DNA of 64,000 nt from Onchocerca volvulus (lineage: Eukaryota; Nematoda; Chromadorea; Rhabditida; Onchocercidae): positions 10,877,560 to 10,941,559 of the forward strand of contig HG738140.1 of the NCBI GenBank assembly GCA_000499405.2. Reading direction: 5' to 3'. The notes beneath the pieces were generated by a model that ran no database searches, was not told the DNA's origin, and saw only the letters and a program-made list of their open reading frames with translations. Below are positions 28,147-40,400 of this stretch, piece by piece. A program made the translations under genes and the position numbers. Within the stretch, counting starts at the first letter, position 1, and each line of letters starts with the position of its first letter.

Positions 28147-28884
28147 ATGTCGATGATAGCATGTACAAGCAGTAGTGTCGCATTACTTCGAATTTCACCT
28201 TCAACTTATTCGATTGTTCGTAACTTATTACGGCCAAGACGGAATATACCATTCCGAGGAATTTACAAGACTGAGGGCGATCTGGTACGAAAAGATGATC
28301 TCTTAGTGTGCCAGCATAAGATGAATTATCATCCTGGCCTAAATGTATGATTATTCAGATTATTCTAAAGAAAATAAGAGTAGATGACAAAGTATATCGT
28401 ATTATGGTAGATGACGTGCTGCGGTGTTTTGAACCTTTTTTTTCTCTATTTAATCGTATATTATCGTATAACTGTTCTGGGGTTAGATGAGATTTTGAGA
28501 TGAGAAATGAATAAGCTGGTGATTTTGAAAATAAACGATTCGAGGCCTATTTTTTGTAAACACCATTCTTACTAATAAGCCATCCTTTTTTGTTAAATTG
28601 TTAATGAAGATTTGGCTGAAAGATATCGCAAAATATTACCATTAATAGTGTATATTTTATAGTTCATTCGTTTCAAGGTCTATTTAAAAAGAGATCGAGC
28701 TGGACAATTATTGCTCAAAGCGATGACAGATGGTTCCGTGATGATTACTCAAGAAAAAATAAACCCGGATTACTCCATACCTGAAATGCTGGCTTATGAG
28801 GGTATGGAAGAAATTTATAAATTAACATTTAATGTACTCCCGCCGGATATGTCACAGTTGTTCAAGTTATTGAACGAAATTTGA
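28147..28884 (+). CDS. MRPL27: Mitochondrial ribosomal protein L27 (bL27m)
   Basis: Two exons, 28147-28344 and 28678-28884, join in phase to give 134 aa. The protein is a component of the large subunit of the mitochondrial ribosome. The N-terminus is rich in Ser, Arg and hydrophobic residues with no acidic residue in the first 40, as expected for a mitochondrial presequence. The region KTEGDLVRKDDLL..NYHPGLNV matches the human segment ending HPGAHV, and DGSVMITQE, YKLTFNVLPPDMSQLFKLL match its C-terminal part. The start lies two bases after a TTTTCAG acceptor, consistent with trans-splicing. The glycine/lysine-rich stretch that bacterial L27 carries near its start is not evident. It converges with TTC19, with 541 bases between the two stop codons. 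The family call rests on remembered similarity, not on a search. Confidence 0.85.
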
Positions 28885-29425
28885 TGAAATCTCGAAAAAC
28901 ATTTTACTTATCTTTTGGATGGGCATATTTGAAGTTAGTCATTTGTACTGTCCTAATACATAATTCTCTGTGAGCATTTATTTATCTCCATTTAGAACTT
29001 TTTTCTTGATTGAATCAGATTTAGTTCAGTTGTTAAATGATTTTGGCAGAAATCTTTCTTTGCTTGAGTTTTTATTCATTATTTTTACATTTGAATAGTA
29101 TTAAAATATCATTTAACAATTAAATGATCTAAAACGCTTCACTTCAGAATCTGTGCCATTATAGCCATCTCGAAGATCTCTCCTCCTAAAACTAAATAAG
29201 CTTAAAAGTATTTGATAATAGAGAATAGTAGCTTAATGTACCTAAAATATTATATGTATCCGGAGATGTCTGAACTGACTATAAGGTTTGCCGGAAGAAT
29301 GAATCCAGAACTTTAAAGCTTTATTATTTTTAATTTTCCCAAAACATTGATAAATGATAAAAATATTGAAAAATGTTTTAAAAAACAAAATCACTAGCAG
29401 TACACAGAAATGATTTTTGCAAACG

Positions 29426-31987
29426 TCATAGTCGATGGCGATTATAATCTTTTTCCATGTCTTGGAGAAACCTCATCGTATAATTCTGCAATTCCTTTGA
29501 TTCTGAATGTGATAAATGAACAGCTTTTTTTGCATACTGTAGTGCTTCTGCCCTGAAATTTGATGCATTAGCAAAAATTATGAAAACTGATTATTGTCAG
29601 TAAGCTTACAATGCAAATGCCAGTTATTTAATGCCACACTTCGAGTGATTAAATTATTGGTAATTCGATATGGAGATTTTTCAATCTATCAAACAATCAA
29701 TCAATATTGCGAACGATTCTCTTTCGTTTTGTTTTATTTGACAGTGCGCTAGTGTACTTTAAAATGAAATACCTTTGACCGCAGTGATAAAGTGCTTCTG
29801 AATAGTTACAGTAGTATCCAGGTAGTAGAGTGCTGCATTCATCGATATACAATATCCTGTCTATACCAATTTCCAAATACTTTTTTGCAAGGTCAAATCT
29901 GATTTTAACAAGTTGAAAAAACCTTGTTAATCATTAAATTTTGTTTTAAGTCACTATTTATATAATTCTCTTTTGAAATCCCATCTCCGGAAGTTAAGTA
30001 ACATGAATATTCTGAAGCCAGTCATGTAGAAAGTGCAGCAGTTAGCGATTTTTCCAGCTACTGAAGAAAAGTATTTCTTCTATGAATCTTACGAAGCACT
30101 ATTATAGCAATAAATAAATATGCAAATTTTTTCGAGGTTAGTTTATCTTTTTACACTGAGCAATACATCAACTAATCAATCCGCTGAATGAAATTTACCT
30201 GTTCCTGGCAATCAACAAAGCACCATAATTATTAAGCATATTGATTGTATGGAAGCAATTAATACCATAAATTTGATGTGAAATCTAAAATCATATAAAA
30301 TGATAAAAAAATGTCCACATCAAGTAAATTGCATCTTCTAGAAAATGCGTTTGCAGTGCTGGTCTGAAACAATGCAAATTTACAAATCAATATGAAAAGA
30401 AATTTTTTTAGAGAAACTACCTTTAAAGCTTCATCCATGAGTTGTGCAGTATCATCCAATCGTTTTTCTTCTCTGTATCGGACCTGTAATGTTCAATTTA
30501 TTGTTAAATTAATGACTTTACTGCTAAAAAATGTGATAAACTAAACATACAATGAAGTGGGCGTACTGCTCGAGACACAGGCCATAAAGAGCAAGAGGAT
30601 CTGTGAATACAGCTCCATATTGATTAATAACTTGTGGAATATCATACGAACCACCATAGTTTATTGAATACTTCGCCATATGTTTTTCGACTACCTTCAA
30701 TAAAAGTTCCCTTCAGTCAGTAAGGGATTGTACGATCTATATATACATACAGTAATATATTTTAATAAATGAAACGTGGAAGTCTATGTATTTTAAGGAA
30801 AAGCAAATTTCGAAATTTTTTCAAAATATGTTACGCAAGAAAATATCATAAACAGATTTTCTAAATTACATACTTTCATTTGTTTTGCAGCGCAGTGTTT
30901 GTAACCGATTTCGGCATCATCTATTTTGCCTTTCCGAGCAAATATATCGGATAATTTGAGACTCACATCAATAAATTCAGGGTCATGATCTTGTTTCTTA
31001 TGTAAAGTTATTAACCTGAATCAATGGCATCCAAAGATAAAATTTTTGTTTTACATTTCTGGAAATATCTTACTATATTATTTTGTAATTTTGAGAAGCT
31101 ATAATAGCAATTTAAAAATGACGTCGAAATCTTTAGAAACAAAAAATAACTGCGTTTAAATCTTAAAAAAACTCAAAGTCTTCACAACAATGGAGTAAGA
31201 TAACGCTTCCTAAGCAGATAAGCCAGTGTATGGGCAAACGATATCGAAAATTCGTGTACAGAAACACAAACCAGAACCAAAAAAAGTCGACAAAAATTGA
31301 ACGAACCGTTGCAAAAGACCGCGGAAAGCCTGCTCCGCTTCATCCAATTTCCCCATTTCATAATAAGTATTAGCTAATTCATCAATAACTCGACTAACAA
31401 TCAATTCATTATTTTGTCCAATGGCCATTTCCATTGCTTCTTCCAGCACTATCACAGCTTGGTCATAATTGCGCTCTTTTCTATACAACCATGCCTTTAA
31501 ACGGACGCAATATAAAGCTTAGATTCAAAACAAATATGGGGGAAGTTCAGATATTATCATAAATTTTGTTTCCAAAAAGAGTAGATGCAACTACAGAACA
31601 AAATACAGAGAAGTAAGCGACTTTCCATGAAAGTTCTCTATGCTCCTTGAAAATGTTGAGAAATTTTGCTAAAATTTTCATATGAATGATGTAGGTCGGT
31701 AATCCTTGAATCCTCACTTTTTTGATTTTATGTTTCAATGGATCCTTATCAAGTTTAAACGGTGGTGTTCCGACTAAATCCTTGAATGTTGTCATCAACG
31801 AGAAGCCAAGTAAAGGAGCGGCAGCACCTCCAGTAAACCATCGCCAACGGTTCTGACCCGAATAATTCTTCCTATGACTGCCTGTCTGACCATGATTCCT
31901 TAGGATTCTTGAAAAGAGCACCAATGCTGTCGATGACTGCTGCTTACGAAATATGAACGAATACCAATTTAATAACTTCCCTTGCAT
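29426..31987 (-). CDS. TTC19: TTC19-like mitochondrial TPR protein (complex III maturation)
   Basis: Eight exons in one frame: 31718-31987, 31307-31494, 30874-31015, 30551-30694, 30421-30483, 30199-30284, 29773-29898 and 29426-29552, giving 381 aa. TTC19 resides in the mitochondrial inner membrane and helps remove Rieske-protein fragments from complex III. The N-terminus is Arg/Lys-rich (RKQQSS, RILRNHG) and is followed by a hydrophobic segment GGAAAPLLGFSLMTTF, fitting a presequence plus membrane anchor. TPR helices follow, with typical A/L/Y spacing: YDQAVIVLEEAMEMA, NTYYEMGKLDEAEQAF, KLSDIFARKGKIDDAE, LNNYGALLIARNRFDLAKKYLE and AEALQYAKKAVHLS. The ATG directly follows a TTAAAG acceptor, so the transcript is probably trans-spliced with no 5' UTR. 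ISCA2 lies 529 bases upstream on the same strand. Confidence 0.88.
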
Positions 31988-32342
31988 CTTTAACAATCAA
32001 ATATTTCCTAAAATAAAATTAAACAATAATGGGTATAAACTGCGGCTTGCTATTTCCTTCGAAGAAATCAAAATTGAGCGGTAAACTATCAATTTTTAAT
32101 TTTCAAAAAGCCAGCCAATATAGATTGAATCAAACAATTTATTGAAACACGCATAGATAAAAAACAACCAAATAATGATCAAAATAGAAATGAAGTTCAA
32201 AAAAAAAGTCCAAATATCCTTCTCATTGTGACTCCTAAGTGAGCATCTGTCACTTCATCCAAAAAAAAAAAGAAAGAGCGGAAATTTAATATTTGAGCAA
32301 AATATTATTGTTCAATGAACGTTGTCTCCATGCTTTGATGAG

Positions 32343-32370
32343 TTTTTTTTTTTTTTTTTTTTTTTTTTAT
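32343..32370. repeat. Poly-T run (28 bases)
   Basis: An uninterrupted run of 28 T on the plus strand lies between ISCA2 and TTC19, i.e. a poly-A run on the sense strand of both genes. It is followed by T-poor A+T sequence. Its length may be an assembly artefact or slippage product. Sense-strand A tracts can cause internal oligo-dT priming in cDNA data. Confidence 0.9.
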
Positions 32371-32435
32371 TGATAAATATGAAAAATAAATAAATAAATT
32401 CATCGAAGCATAAAGATATACACGATAATTTTCTA

Positions 32436-32441
32436 TTTATT
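32436..32441 (-). terminator. Likely poly(A) signal of ISCA2
   Basis: The minus strand reads AATAAA here, 76-81 bases after the ISCA2 stop codon. The distance and the hexamer fit a nematode cleavage and polyadenylation signal. No transcript evidence is available. Confidence 0.5.
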
Positions 32442-32516
32442 CGGAGTAAAACATTCTCATTTCACAAAAAACAGATAATAAAACAATGATGTGACTTTTG
32501 TTTCCAATGAAAAAAA

Positions 32517-33419
32517 CTAATCCATTTTGATAGCAAATGATGACCCGCAAGAACATCCCTTTTCGGCGATTGGATTGTTAATGATACGAAAAGACGATCG
32601 CATTAAATCTTCGGAATAATCCACTGTCGCACCTTTCAAAAACTGCAGTGATTTCTGAAATGCCGTAGGTTTTTAGTAGCATAAATATATTTTATGTGAA
32701 GAGTAAAATCGTTTTGAAATATCTATATACTTTTTTCACACTCACAATCTATTATTCACTTGATGTGAATAAATGAAACAAACTCTCCTCTACAGGAATT
32801 AAAACAAAATAATTTTCATTTTAATTCAAATAAAGTTAAATATATTGATAATGCAAGAAACTCAAAAAATTCTTATCTTTACATAGATCTGAGAAATTTA
32901 AATTAACTCATGCTGCGTTTTAGATTTCATTTTCTTCGTTCTTGCAAATTTTGTTTCGTTAAGTCTCACTATGTATCCTAATTTTCCCGACACTGTTTTG
33001 GACTTTTCATGGCAACTTTGAAAAGATCATTAATGATTTAGACTATTGTCCAATAGGCGTAATACAATTAAGTATATTGAACCTCAATATGGTAGGAAGT
33101 AAATCTTTTCTCTATCCTACAGACCTTCCAAACAATATGCAAAAATAACCTCATCGACAACGATTTTAATATGATCTTTGCAGAAAACAATATCATTGTC
33201 ATTGATTTTGCTATCTAAACTCATTTTGTATTCAAAACCAGAGCAGCCTCCACCATCAACCATTATTCTCAAATGCTCTCCAGTGCTAGCAACTTTTCGC
33301 AGCCGATTAACACAATTTTCAGTCATTTTTAAATCAGCAGAAGCACCATCCTTCGCGTAGCTTTTTCGAATCATAAACAGCAAACGCCAATTTTTCATTG
33401 CAATCTTTGATCTATTCAT
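32517..33419 (-). CDS. ISCA2: Iron-sulfur cluster assembly protein ISCA2
   Basis: Two exons, 33150-33419 and 32517-32654, give 135 aa. ISCA2 works with ISCA1 and IBA57 in the mitochondrial matrix to make 4Fe-4S clusters for enzymes such as aconitase and lipoate synthase. The A-type carrier signature is complete: first cysteine in GGGCSGFEY (about residue 59) and the paired cysteines in GCSCGSSF near the C-terminus; the region [20 protein letters not shown] between them is typical of ISCA2 rather than ISCA1. The first 30 residues are basic and lack acidic residues ([19 protein letters not shown]), consistent with mitochondrial import. A TTTTCCAG acceptor lies 15 bases upstream of the ATG; between them an out-of-frame ATG opens a five-codon frame that overlaps the true start. 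Neighbours on the same strand are a 75-aa gene upstream and TTC19 downstream. Confidence 0.95.
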
Positions 33420-33840
33420 TATGTATCATGGCTGGAAAATGAAAATAATTTTCTTACTGACATGTAAATTTCACTAAAGTAATCATATGTATGAAGCTGT
33501 AGCTATTATACAAAGACCGACATTATAGTAAAACATTTTTCGTAAAATAAGTTCATATATTCATTCATGGTTATACATAATGAAAAATCAAAAAAAAAAA
33601 AAGGCTGGAAAATCAAGCCAAAATTGAACAGAACAAAATTTTAAACGAATAAATACTAAAGAACAAAATTTATTTCTACATTATTTTAATGTCACGAAAT
33701 TTTACAATTCAAATCTTAGCAAAAGAGAAAATCTATATTTATATAATTCAGAGCAACATGTGATAACGCCAAGATAATAAAATAGATTTCTATGGTTTCA
33801 GATCTAACATCTGAAAAATGAAGAAAGCAAGAATAGTGAC

Positions 33841-34279
33841 TTAAGAATCCAACGTTTTAATCGAATTGAAATCTGATATTGAAGAAGGATTTGGACTCGA
33901 TGGACATTGTGATGACTGGAGCACACTTTTCAATACGTTCAATCGCATCGATTCTAATTCTACCGCTCGCAGTAATCCTGAAATTGATTAACATAATATC
34001 CCAACTCGATTACTATTTCCAAATAATCTGACAAGCTCTGGTATTACCATCCTTTAAATCAGTAAATGAGAAAAAAATAAAGATTTTAATAAGTAAAAAC
34101 TTTCTTGGCATATTCCCTTTTGTTTAACGAAAGTGTATAAATCTAACGCTGCGAAAAACAGATCACAAACATGCGATAAAAAGTAAACCTGTAAAATGAA
34201 CACAAAGTCGTTGCAAAGCTCTCTCTTCTCTTTCCAAATTTATAAGCTGCTTACGAATTTGTGCGGCATTTTGCGACAT
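33841..34279 (-). CDS. Small helical protein of unknown family (75 aa)
   Basis: Two exons, 34189-34279 and 33841-33977, join in phase. The ATG lies 11 bases after a TTTTTAG acceptor, as expected for a trans-spliced message, and the internal splice sites are good (ACAG|GTTTAC donor, ATTTCAG acceptor). The N-terminal 45 residues look like a charged amphipathic helix or short coiled coil (QIRKQLINLEREERAL..L followed by LLRAVELESMRLNVLKS); the C-terminal 25 residues are Ser/Pro-rich (SSQCPSSPNPSSISD). There is no signal peptide, membrane segment or metal-binding motif. It lies between lin-7 (742 bases upstream) and ISCA2 (421 bases downstream), all on one strand, so it may be co-transcribed with them. 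I do not recognise the family; small complex subunits often look like this, which is inference only. Confidence 0.6.
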
Positions 34280-35021
34280 CACCCTATTTCCTAAAAAAAT
34301 AGTTGACCAAAGATATAGTTCCTGTTTTTACAAAGAAACATTTTTGAAATGCTCATATTTAGCTAAACCTAAAGCAACAATATTCCTGTTGTTACTATTC
34401 AGAAATCCCTGCAATATTTTTAAGAATTTTGAACAAATTAATCACAATAAAATAACAATAAATATTTCAATTTAGAACAGTAGATAATTTACTGGAATTG
34501 AATTAAATTTTTGATTTTCTATGAAGAGATGACTTCTGCACTGCAATCACACTTTACCAAAAATTTGAAAAAAAAAAAAATTATATAACGATAGCTTTAA
34601 ACAAATGTACTAATGTAGGACATGATTACAATTATTTTATACACAGCAGTAAGCAATATGAAAAGACACGCAGCAAAAAGAGTCAAACAATTTCGCTACG
34701 GATGTTGATGGCAATTATGTAGTGAAACTGCACCAGAAATTTTAAAAATTTGAAGAAAATATGCAAAACAGTATTCATCTATAGATGACGATGATTTAGC
34801 ATAGCAAGATCAATCAGTTAAAAACATAAAATTATTAAAACCCAACAAATCATCAATCAAAGTCAGTTTTCTTAAATCAATAAAATCTTGATAATATAAG
34901 CTAAATATGATCTTTTTTTGGAGCTATGAACATTTTATAATAGATTCAGGTAAAGGAGAAAGAAAATTTTTAAAAATGAAGGAAAATGAATAAACTATAG
35001 AGTGCCAATATTTAGCTTAGC

Positions 35022-35864
35022 TTATCGCTTGAAAATGGGTGCCGGACTGTTTTGGTTCGCTCTTCGTCGTTGTCTCTCAAAGCGTCGCTCCATTTCGTCT
35101 AATAATCGCGGTGTATACCGTACAACCAATCTAACAGTTCCTCGAGCCGATTTCAATACGTCCACAGCTTTTTCATGACTTTCCCACTCAACATTAACTC
35201 CATTTACCTAAAAATTATTGTGTTCCGAATAATTTTGGGGAAAATTTACCTATTAAAGTTGGAACACTCAAAATTGAACTGAATTTAATGTTATATTTTG
35301 AAAAAAAAAAAAGAAGACATGAAATTCGCCAGGATTACTAAATATATCATTCTGATTGAATGCCAAACAATATTGTAAAAATGATTTCGTGAAAAGCATA
35401 TTATTAGCATTCAAATAATTCAGTTTTATTGCCAGAATGTTTCGAAACGAAAGACTTCAACAAGAGGTCACGATTTCGACAATTTTCTTAAGAACAGTTC
35501 TTAAAATAGAGATTATCTTTATGCAGTTAAGTGAAACAATAAATATTAACCGCAATTAACTGATCGCCACGTTTCAACTGTCCGTTCCTATCAGCAACAC
35601 CTCCGGGTATGATACGAGATATATAAATAGGAGAATTCTGCTCTTTCCCACCCATAACGTTGAATCCAAGACCTTGATCTGTTTTTGGAAGTTCAACAAT
35701 TCGTGGATGTGCATGTCCTTCAGCTGCTGCAAATGCTGCTACAGTCGCTTTTGCCGTTGCACTTGTTCTAACCTGAAAATTTTATGGGAAAAATTGTCAA
35801 AAGAAAAATAATTACTTTTCAAAATTGTTAGAAGGAAACAAAAATTTTAAACACAATTTATAAA

Positions 35865-35895
<31 letters not shown>

Positions 35896-36387
35896 ATTTC
35901 TTTATAAGTAAAAATGATTCTTAAAATTAGAAATTATCTTTATTCAACTAAATGAAGCATATTAACCATAATTAACTGATATTTTAAGATAAAAAAAACT
36001 CAGTATTTTTGTTTTCACATTTTGAAAGGAATACTTCTCGAGAACTATCAGCACTGATCGTGTCATAAACACTTTCAAAAACTTCGCGAACTGATGAGAA
36101 GAAATCAGACTGCAAAATATTCTGCAGCGATGTAAGCTTCGGACTATTCAATTCACCAGTTTTTTGTACATGTTCGATCAGCTCAAGGATTCTTTGAATA
36201 TCTGCAATTATACATTATTTCTGATTTACCAAATATGATTAGAAGATTGACAGTATTTCTCAATAATATTTAAATCCTTTAAAATTTGTAACAGCAAACA
36301 TCCTACGTATTCAACACTCCTAACAAAACACTTCCAGAAACAATAAATACCTCTGTCGAGATGAAGACCGTCGGAAGATTCTTCCAT
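35022..36387 (-). CDS. lin-7: LIN-7 polarity scaffold (L27 + PDZ)
   Basis: Four exons, 36351-36387, 36035-36201, 35551-35772 and 35022-35207, give 203 aa, close to the 195-235 aa of the family. LIN-7 binds LIN-2/CASK through its L27 domain and membrane cargo through its PDZ domain; in C. elegans the LIN-2/7/10 complex localises the EGF receptor LET-23 basolaterally. The L27 domain covers about residues 10-65 ([35 protein letters not shown]). The invariant linker [21 protein letters not shown] follows. The PDZ domain (about 90-175) has the carboxylate-binding loop GLGFNVMGG and the segments [28 protein letters not shown] and HEKAVDVLK. The basic tail [12 protein letters not shown] is typical. 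No clear SL acceptor lies just before the ATG. UBE3C ends 1,081 bases upstream on the same strand. Confidence 0.97.
35862..35887. repeat. Poly-A run (26 bases) in lin-7 intron
   Basis: About 26 consecutive A residues, followed by a further A-rich stretch, lie in the intron between lin-7 exons 2 and 3. On the sense (minus) strand this is a poly-T tract about 90 bases upstream of the exon 3 acceptor. It is a simple homopolymer whose exact length should be treated with caution. Confidence 0.9.
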
Positions 36388-37468
36388 TAAAAACAATCAA
36401 ATTTAAATATATGGTTACCAATTTCTACTCCCCAACTTTATTCGAACCGCAATTCTAAAAAGAAATATTGAAAAAATCTTATCAAAAATCACGAAATCAT
36501 CGCTACTACTCGATATTAACTTAAGAAAAATTTTGTATTCTACAAATATCTGTTTGAAGCCTAAATCTGAAAATACTGAGAAATTATGCTTTGTTTTTTC
36601 CTTTAAGTAATTGGCTCTTTAAATCTTCAAACTAAGAATCCATGCTACCATCTTTATTTGAAACAAATTATTCCCAGAAGCTTAACTACAAAAATAAGTG
36701 AATTATATTTGTCCCAAAAGCATTTTAAAAAAACTTCAAATTTCCCAATCTAAAGAATGAAATGAGACATTTGAAAGCGATAAATCGCACCACAGTAATA
36801 TAAAAGTTAAAGCTGTCTTAAATAAAATTTTATATTCTACAGATATCTGTAAAAAAAAAAATTACACTATATATCTACAACAAAAAAGATTACAAACAAT
36901 GTATAGTTTAGTAATTGGGAAGTAAAGAATACAAGTAAAGTAAAGAATACAAGTACAACACTAAATTACAGGCAATTTATAGAAATAATGACGATTATTC
37001 AAAAAGACTAAAAATCTACTACTTCAGTAATTGACTGCATAAATCTAAATTTAAATTCTATGCAAACATCAATAGATAAAAAAATTCAGCGAATTTTTGT
37101 ATTAAGACTCAGTCTTTAATATCATCTCTAATGTAACAGATCCATCATGTATTACTCATGAATTATTCATTTGAACCTCTGGTTTTCTGAATCCAATTTT
37201 TGCATACAAACTTAAAATTAATATGATTAAGTTTCATTGAAAGTCTTCAATAACTTCGGGTGTTTTCATAACCAAATTGAAGTTTCGACTGTAGCTGAAG
37301 TGGCATGAAATAGAAAGTATACCGAAAGCTGATGCAATAAGACATATAAATGTGAAACAAGTCATATCGAGAATATCTCGACTTACAGATCAATATTTAC
37401 AATTGAATTTATCAAAAATAATTTGAATAAGTTCATGTCGTGACAAATTTTGCAAAATAAAAGAAATG

Positions 37469-40400
37469 TCATGAAAGTTCAAATCCAGCTCCACAATTTA
37501 TTGCATAGATTAGCTTACGACGCAAAGTTTCAGTATCATCATATAATGGTAGCTTCAACAAATTCATGCATGTTGCAGCAGTCGGTAATCTGTCAACGTC
37601 GTGGATGAGCTGAATACCCATTGGAGGTGTTAAAGTCTAAACAAATACACGCGTAGTTGAACTTTAATAAATCAAAAATGGTTTCTGTATGGACCAATTC
37701 CTCCAATTCTGAGCATAGAAAACAGAAAACTCCTTTCCCACTCATACAATGCAACTATCATAGTAAATTCAAAATATCCAAGGACTACTTCTGGGCACTA
37801 AAAATTTTGAATTTTTATCTCATTGATAAAATAAAATTTTAATTTCTAATTGCTGGCTCACCAGAAAATATCAATAAGAGGAATTTCTATCTTTAAATGA
37901 AATGCAAAATATTGGAAATAAATTTCATGAAACATTACTTTAAAACCCGTTATGGGTGGTCGTGGGCAACCAGTTATAAATTTCAGTAGTTTCTTTTTGT
38001 CTCCAGTTGAAAATCCATTGATGGTCGACCAGAACAAATCTACGTACTGCTGATCATATTCCGCTTAAAAGTTTTTCAAATGAAGCATGCTCAAAACTCA
38101 AGACTTATAATTCCACAAATAAGCAAAATTAAATTTTGATGACAAAGATAACAAATGACAAAACTAACAAGTCTTACATTTTATGTTATGTACAGCTGTG
38201 AATTTTTTTAGCTCACTAAAATCAATTTCTGAATCACTACCGCCAACCAACATCGAAATTTCTAGTGGCGAGAACATCCGCAACCATTCCAGATCTATAA
38301 CATTCCTCAGACCATTCCGAAGAGCAGCAATCATCGGTGAAAGCTAGAAAAAGTCCAGAATACTTTAGTTTGTTTTCAGCAAGCTTCGAAGTTCAACAAT
38401 TTATAAGTAATTATGAGTACAAATTCTTTGAATGAATTAATAGACAAAAAAATTATTCACAAAATAAACTTACTCGCTTGGAAAGGTAATAATTAACATA
38501 TAAGTAGATATATTCCATCCTGTTGTTTGCTGTTACTTTGGTATCACTGCCATCTTTCTTTAATTCTACCTTCTATGAAAAATGCCAAAATGCATCATTT
38601 AAAAATTGCAAACTGTTTTTTTCCTTTAAAATTAGCTCCCGTATTTAATAAACATTGGACTTACAAAAGAACTCAGTTCTTACCTCTGTTACACCGAAAT
38701 TATTGGTCATTACAGTGAAATCAAGATCAAGAGTTTCGACTTCCTCCAATGAGCAATGCTTCAAATATTTCAAATTTTTATGCAAAAGAGGATCATATGA
38801 CTTAACTAATTCTAAGTCCAGAACCATCTCGTCCGGATTGCCCATCCATTGTAACAAGAAGAAATCCGCAAATCGAATGTCTGCCAATAAACCTTCATAA
38901 ATTAACTGCAAAATGCATCAAATTAAGATACCAAAACTGCAAAACATCTGGAATACAATTCTAAATCAACTTAATCAATTACAACATTACAGCCAAGGCA
39001 GCCAATTTCAAACGATAACATTACTAAATTAATTGGATTAAAATGAGTCGACTTCGTGTTTGAGCGATTTAGAAGTAAAACTTAAACAAAAGCATTAAAA
39101 TAAATGATCGCAATTTCTTTTATTTAATACTTGAACTGTTCACCATTAAAAAATAATCACAAAGTTAATGAATAACTTAAAATCGCAATAATAATGGACT
39201 GAGATTCAGCAGCACAAAAAATCATCCGACTATTCAGAGTAACGTTTTCAAAAAGCTCGATACTCAAAACTTAGCTAGCAATTACCTTAGCAATAATACG
39301 TCCAATGAAATAGAAATGGTCAATAAAATCTGCTGGATAAAGAAATGGTGCCAAAGGATTTGGATATAAAAGTTGCTCATGAGTTGCAGCGAAAAAACCA
39401 CGAGATGGATCAAGAGCAGTATGAAGAAGTTCGAAAAGGAATTCTCTGAAAATGCCACCACCGTCAACGCCAGCTTCTTCTAGTCCAACCCAGTTTACCA
39501 TCTGTACACGAATTGTTGATTTCATATCGGGAACTAAAAATTCATAGATAACAGGTAGATAATAATTCGATATACACGATATCAAAGCTGGAAGAACTAT
39601 TTAATAAACATCAGGGCTTGATTTCATCATAAAAATGATTAAGAAAGGTTTACCATTATGAGGTTGCAATGCTCTAAAAGCATCTTCGTACAAAGTTGTT
39701 CTATGCACAGCGATAATATGCCCATTTCGACCTAAAAACTTATTCTTTAAACTTGAAAAATTCTCACGAGAAAGAGCCGACAATTATTAGATTGCAAAAA
39801 ACTTCGTAAAAATATTTTTTTGTAAAAGGTAAAGAAGGTCACTTTTGATTATCTATAATTTTCCTGCTACTACAAAAATCATTGTACTTACCGGTATCAT
39901 TCTGTATGCGATCTCTTAGAAGCAACTCTGTGAAGATCTGAAAATAATCCAATAGAAAGCTAACTATAAATTCATTTGCCCAAACTTTTCTTTGATTCAT
40001 TCGCTTTCCAACAAGAATCACGAAACATAAATAAACGTTAATTTTTTGAAAAAAGAAGTAGGCTTACCTCAATTCGTTGCATAAAGGGAATAACGAAAGG
40101 AATATTGCGGACAATGGCCAAATTACGCAACTCACTGACACTTGGAGGATCTTCATTTGCATCCGAATCCGTATTATGAAGCAAAAAACGAACAAATTCA
40201 AATGGACGCTTCGCACGACGTCTTTGACCATGTCCACCTTGCCACATTGACTAAAATAATGATCACTGTTATAGATACAATAAAAAAAGCTGTCCCTTAA
40301 CTATCTAGGTAGTTCCTTACATAAAAGAAATGCAATATTTTCAGAACTTCTAATTATAAGATACTATCATTTCCTCTCCTACTACAGAACTCTGAATTTC

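Noticed and set aside
30285..30363. Candidate extra TTC19 exon after a TTTCAG-like acceptor
   Set aside because: Skipping it joins DEALK to ISHQIYG in phase and restores the TPR helix seen in TTC19; including it adds unrelated residues.
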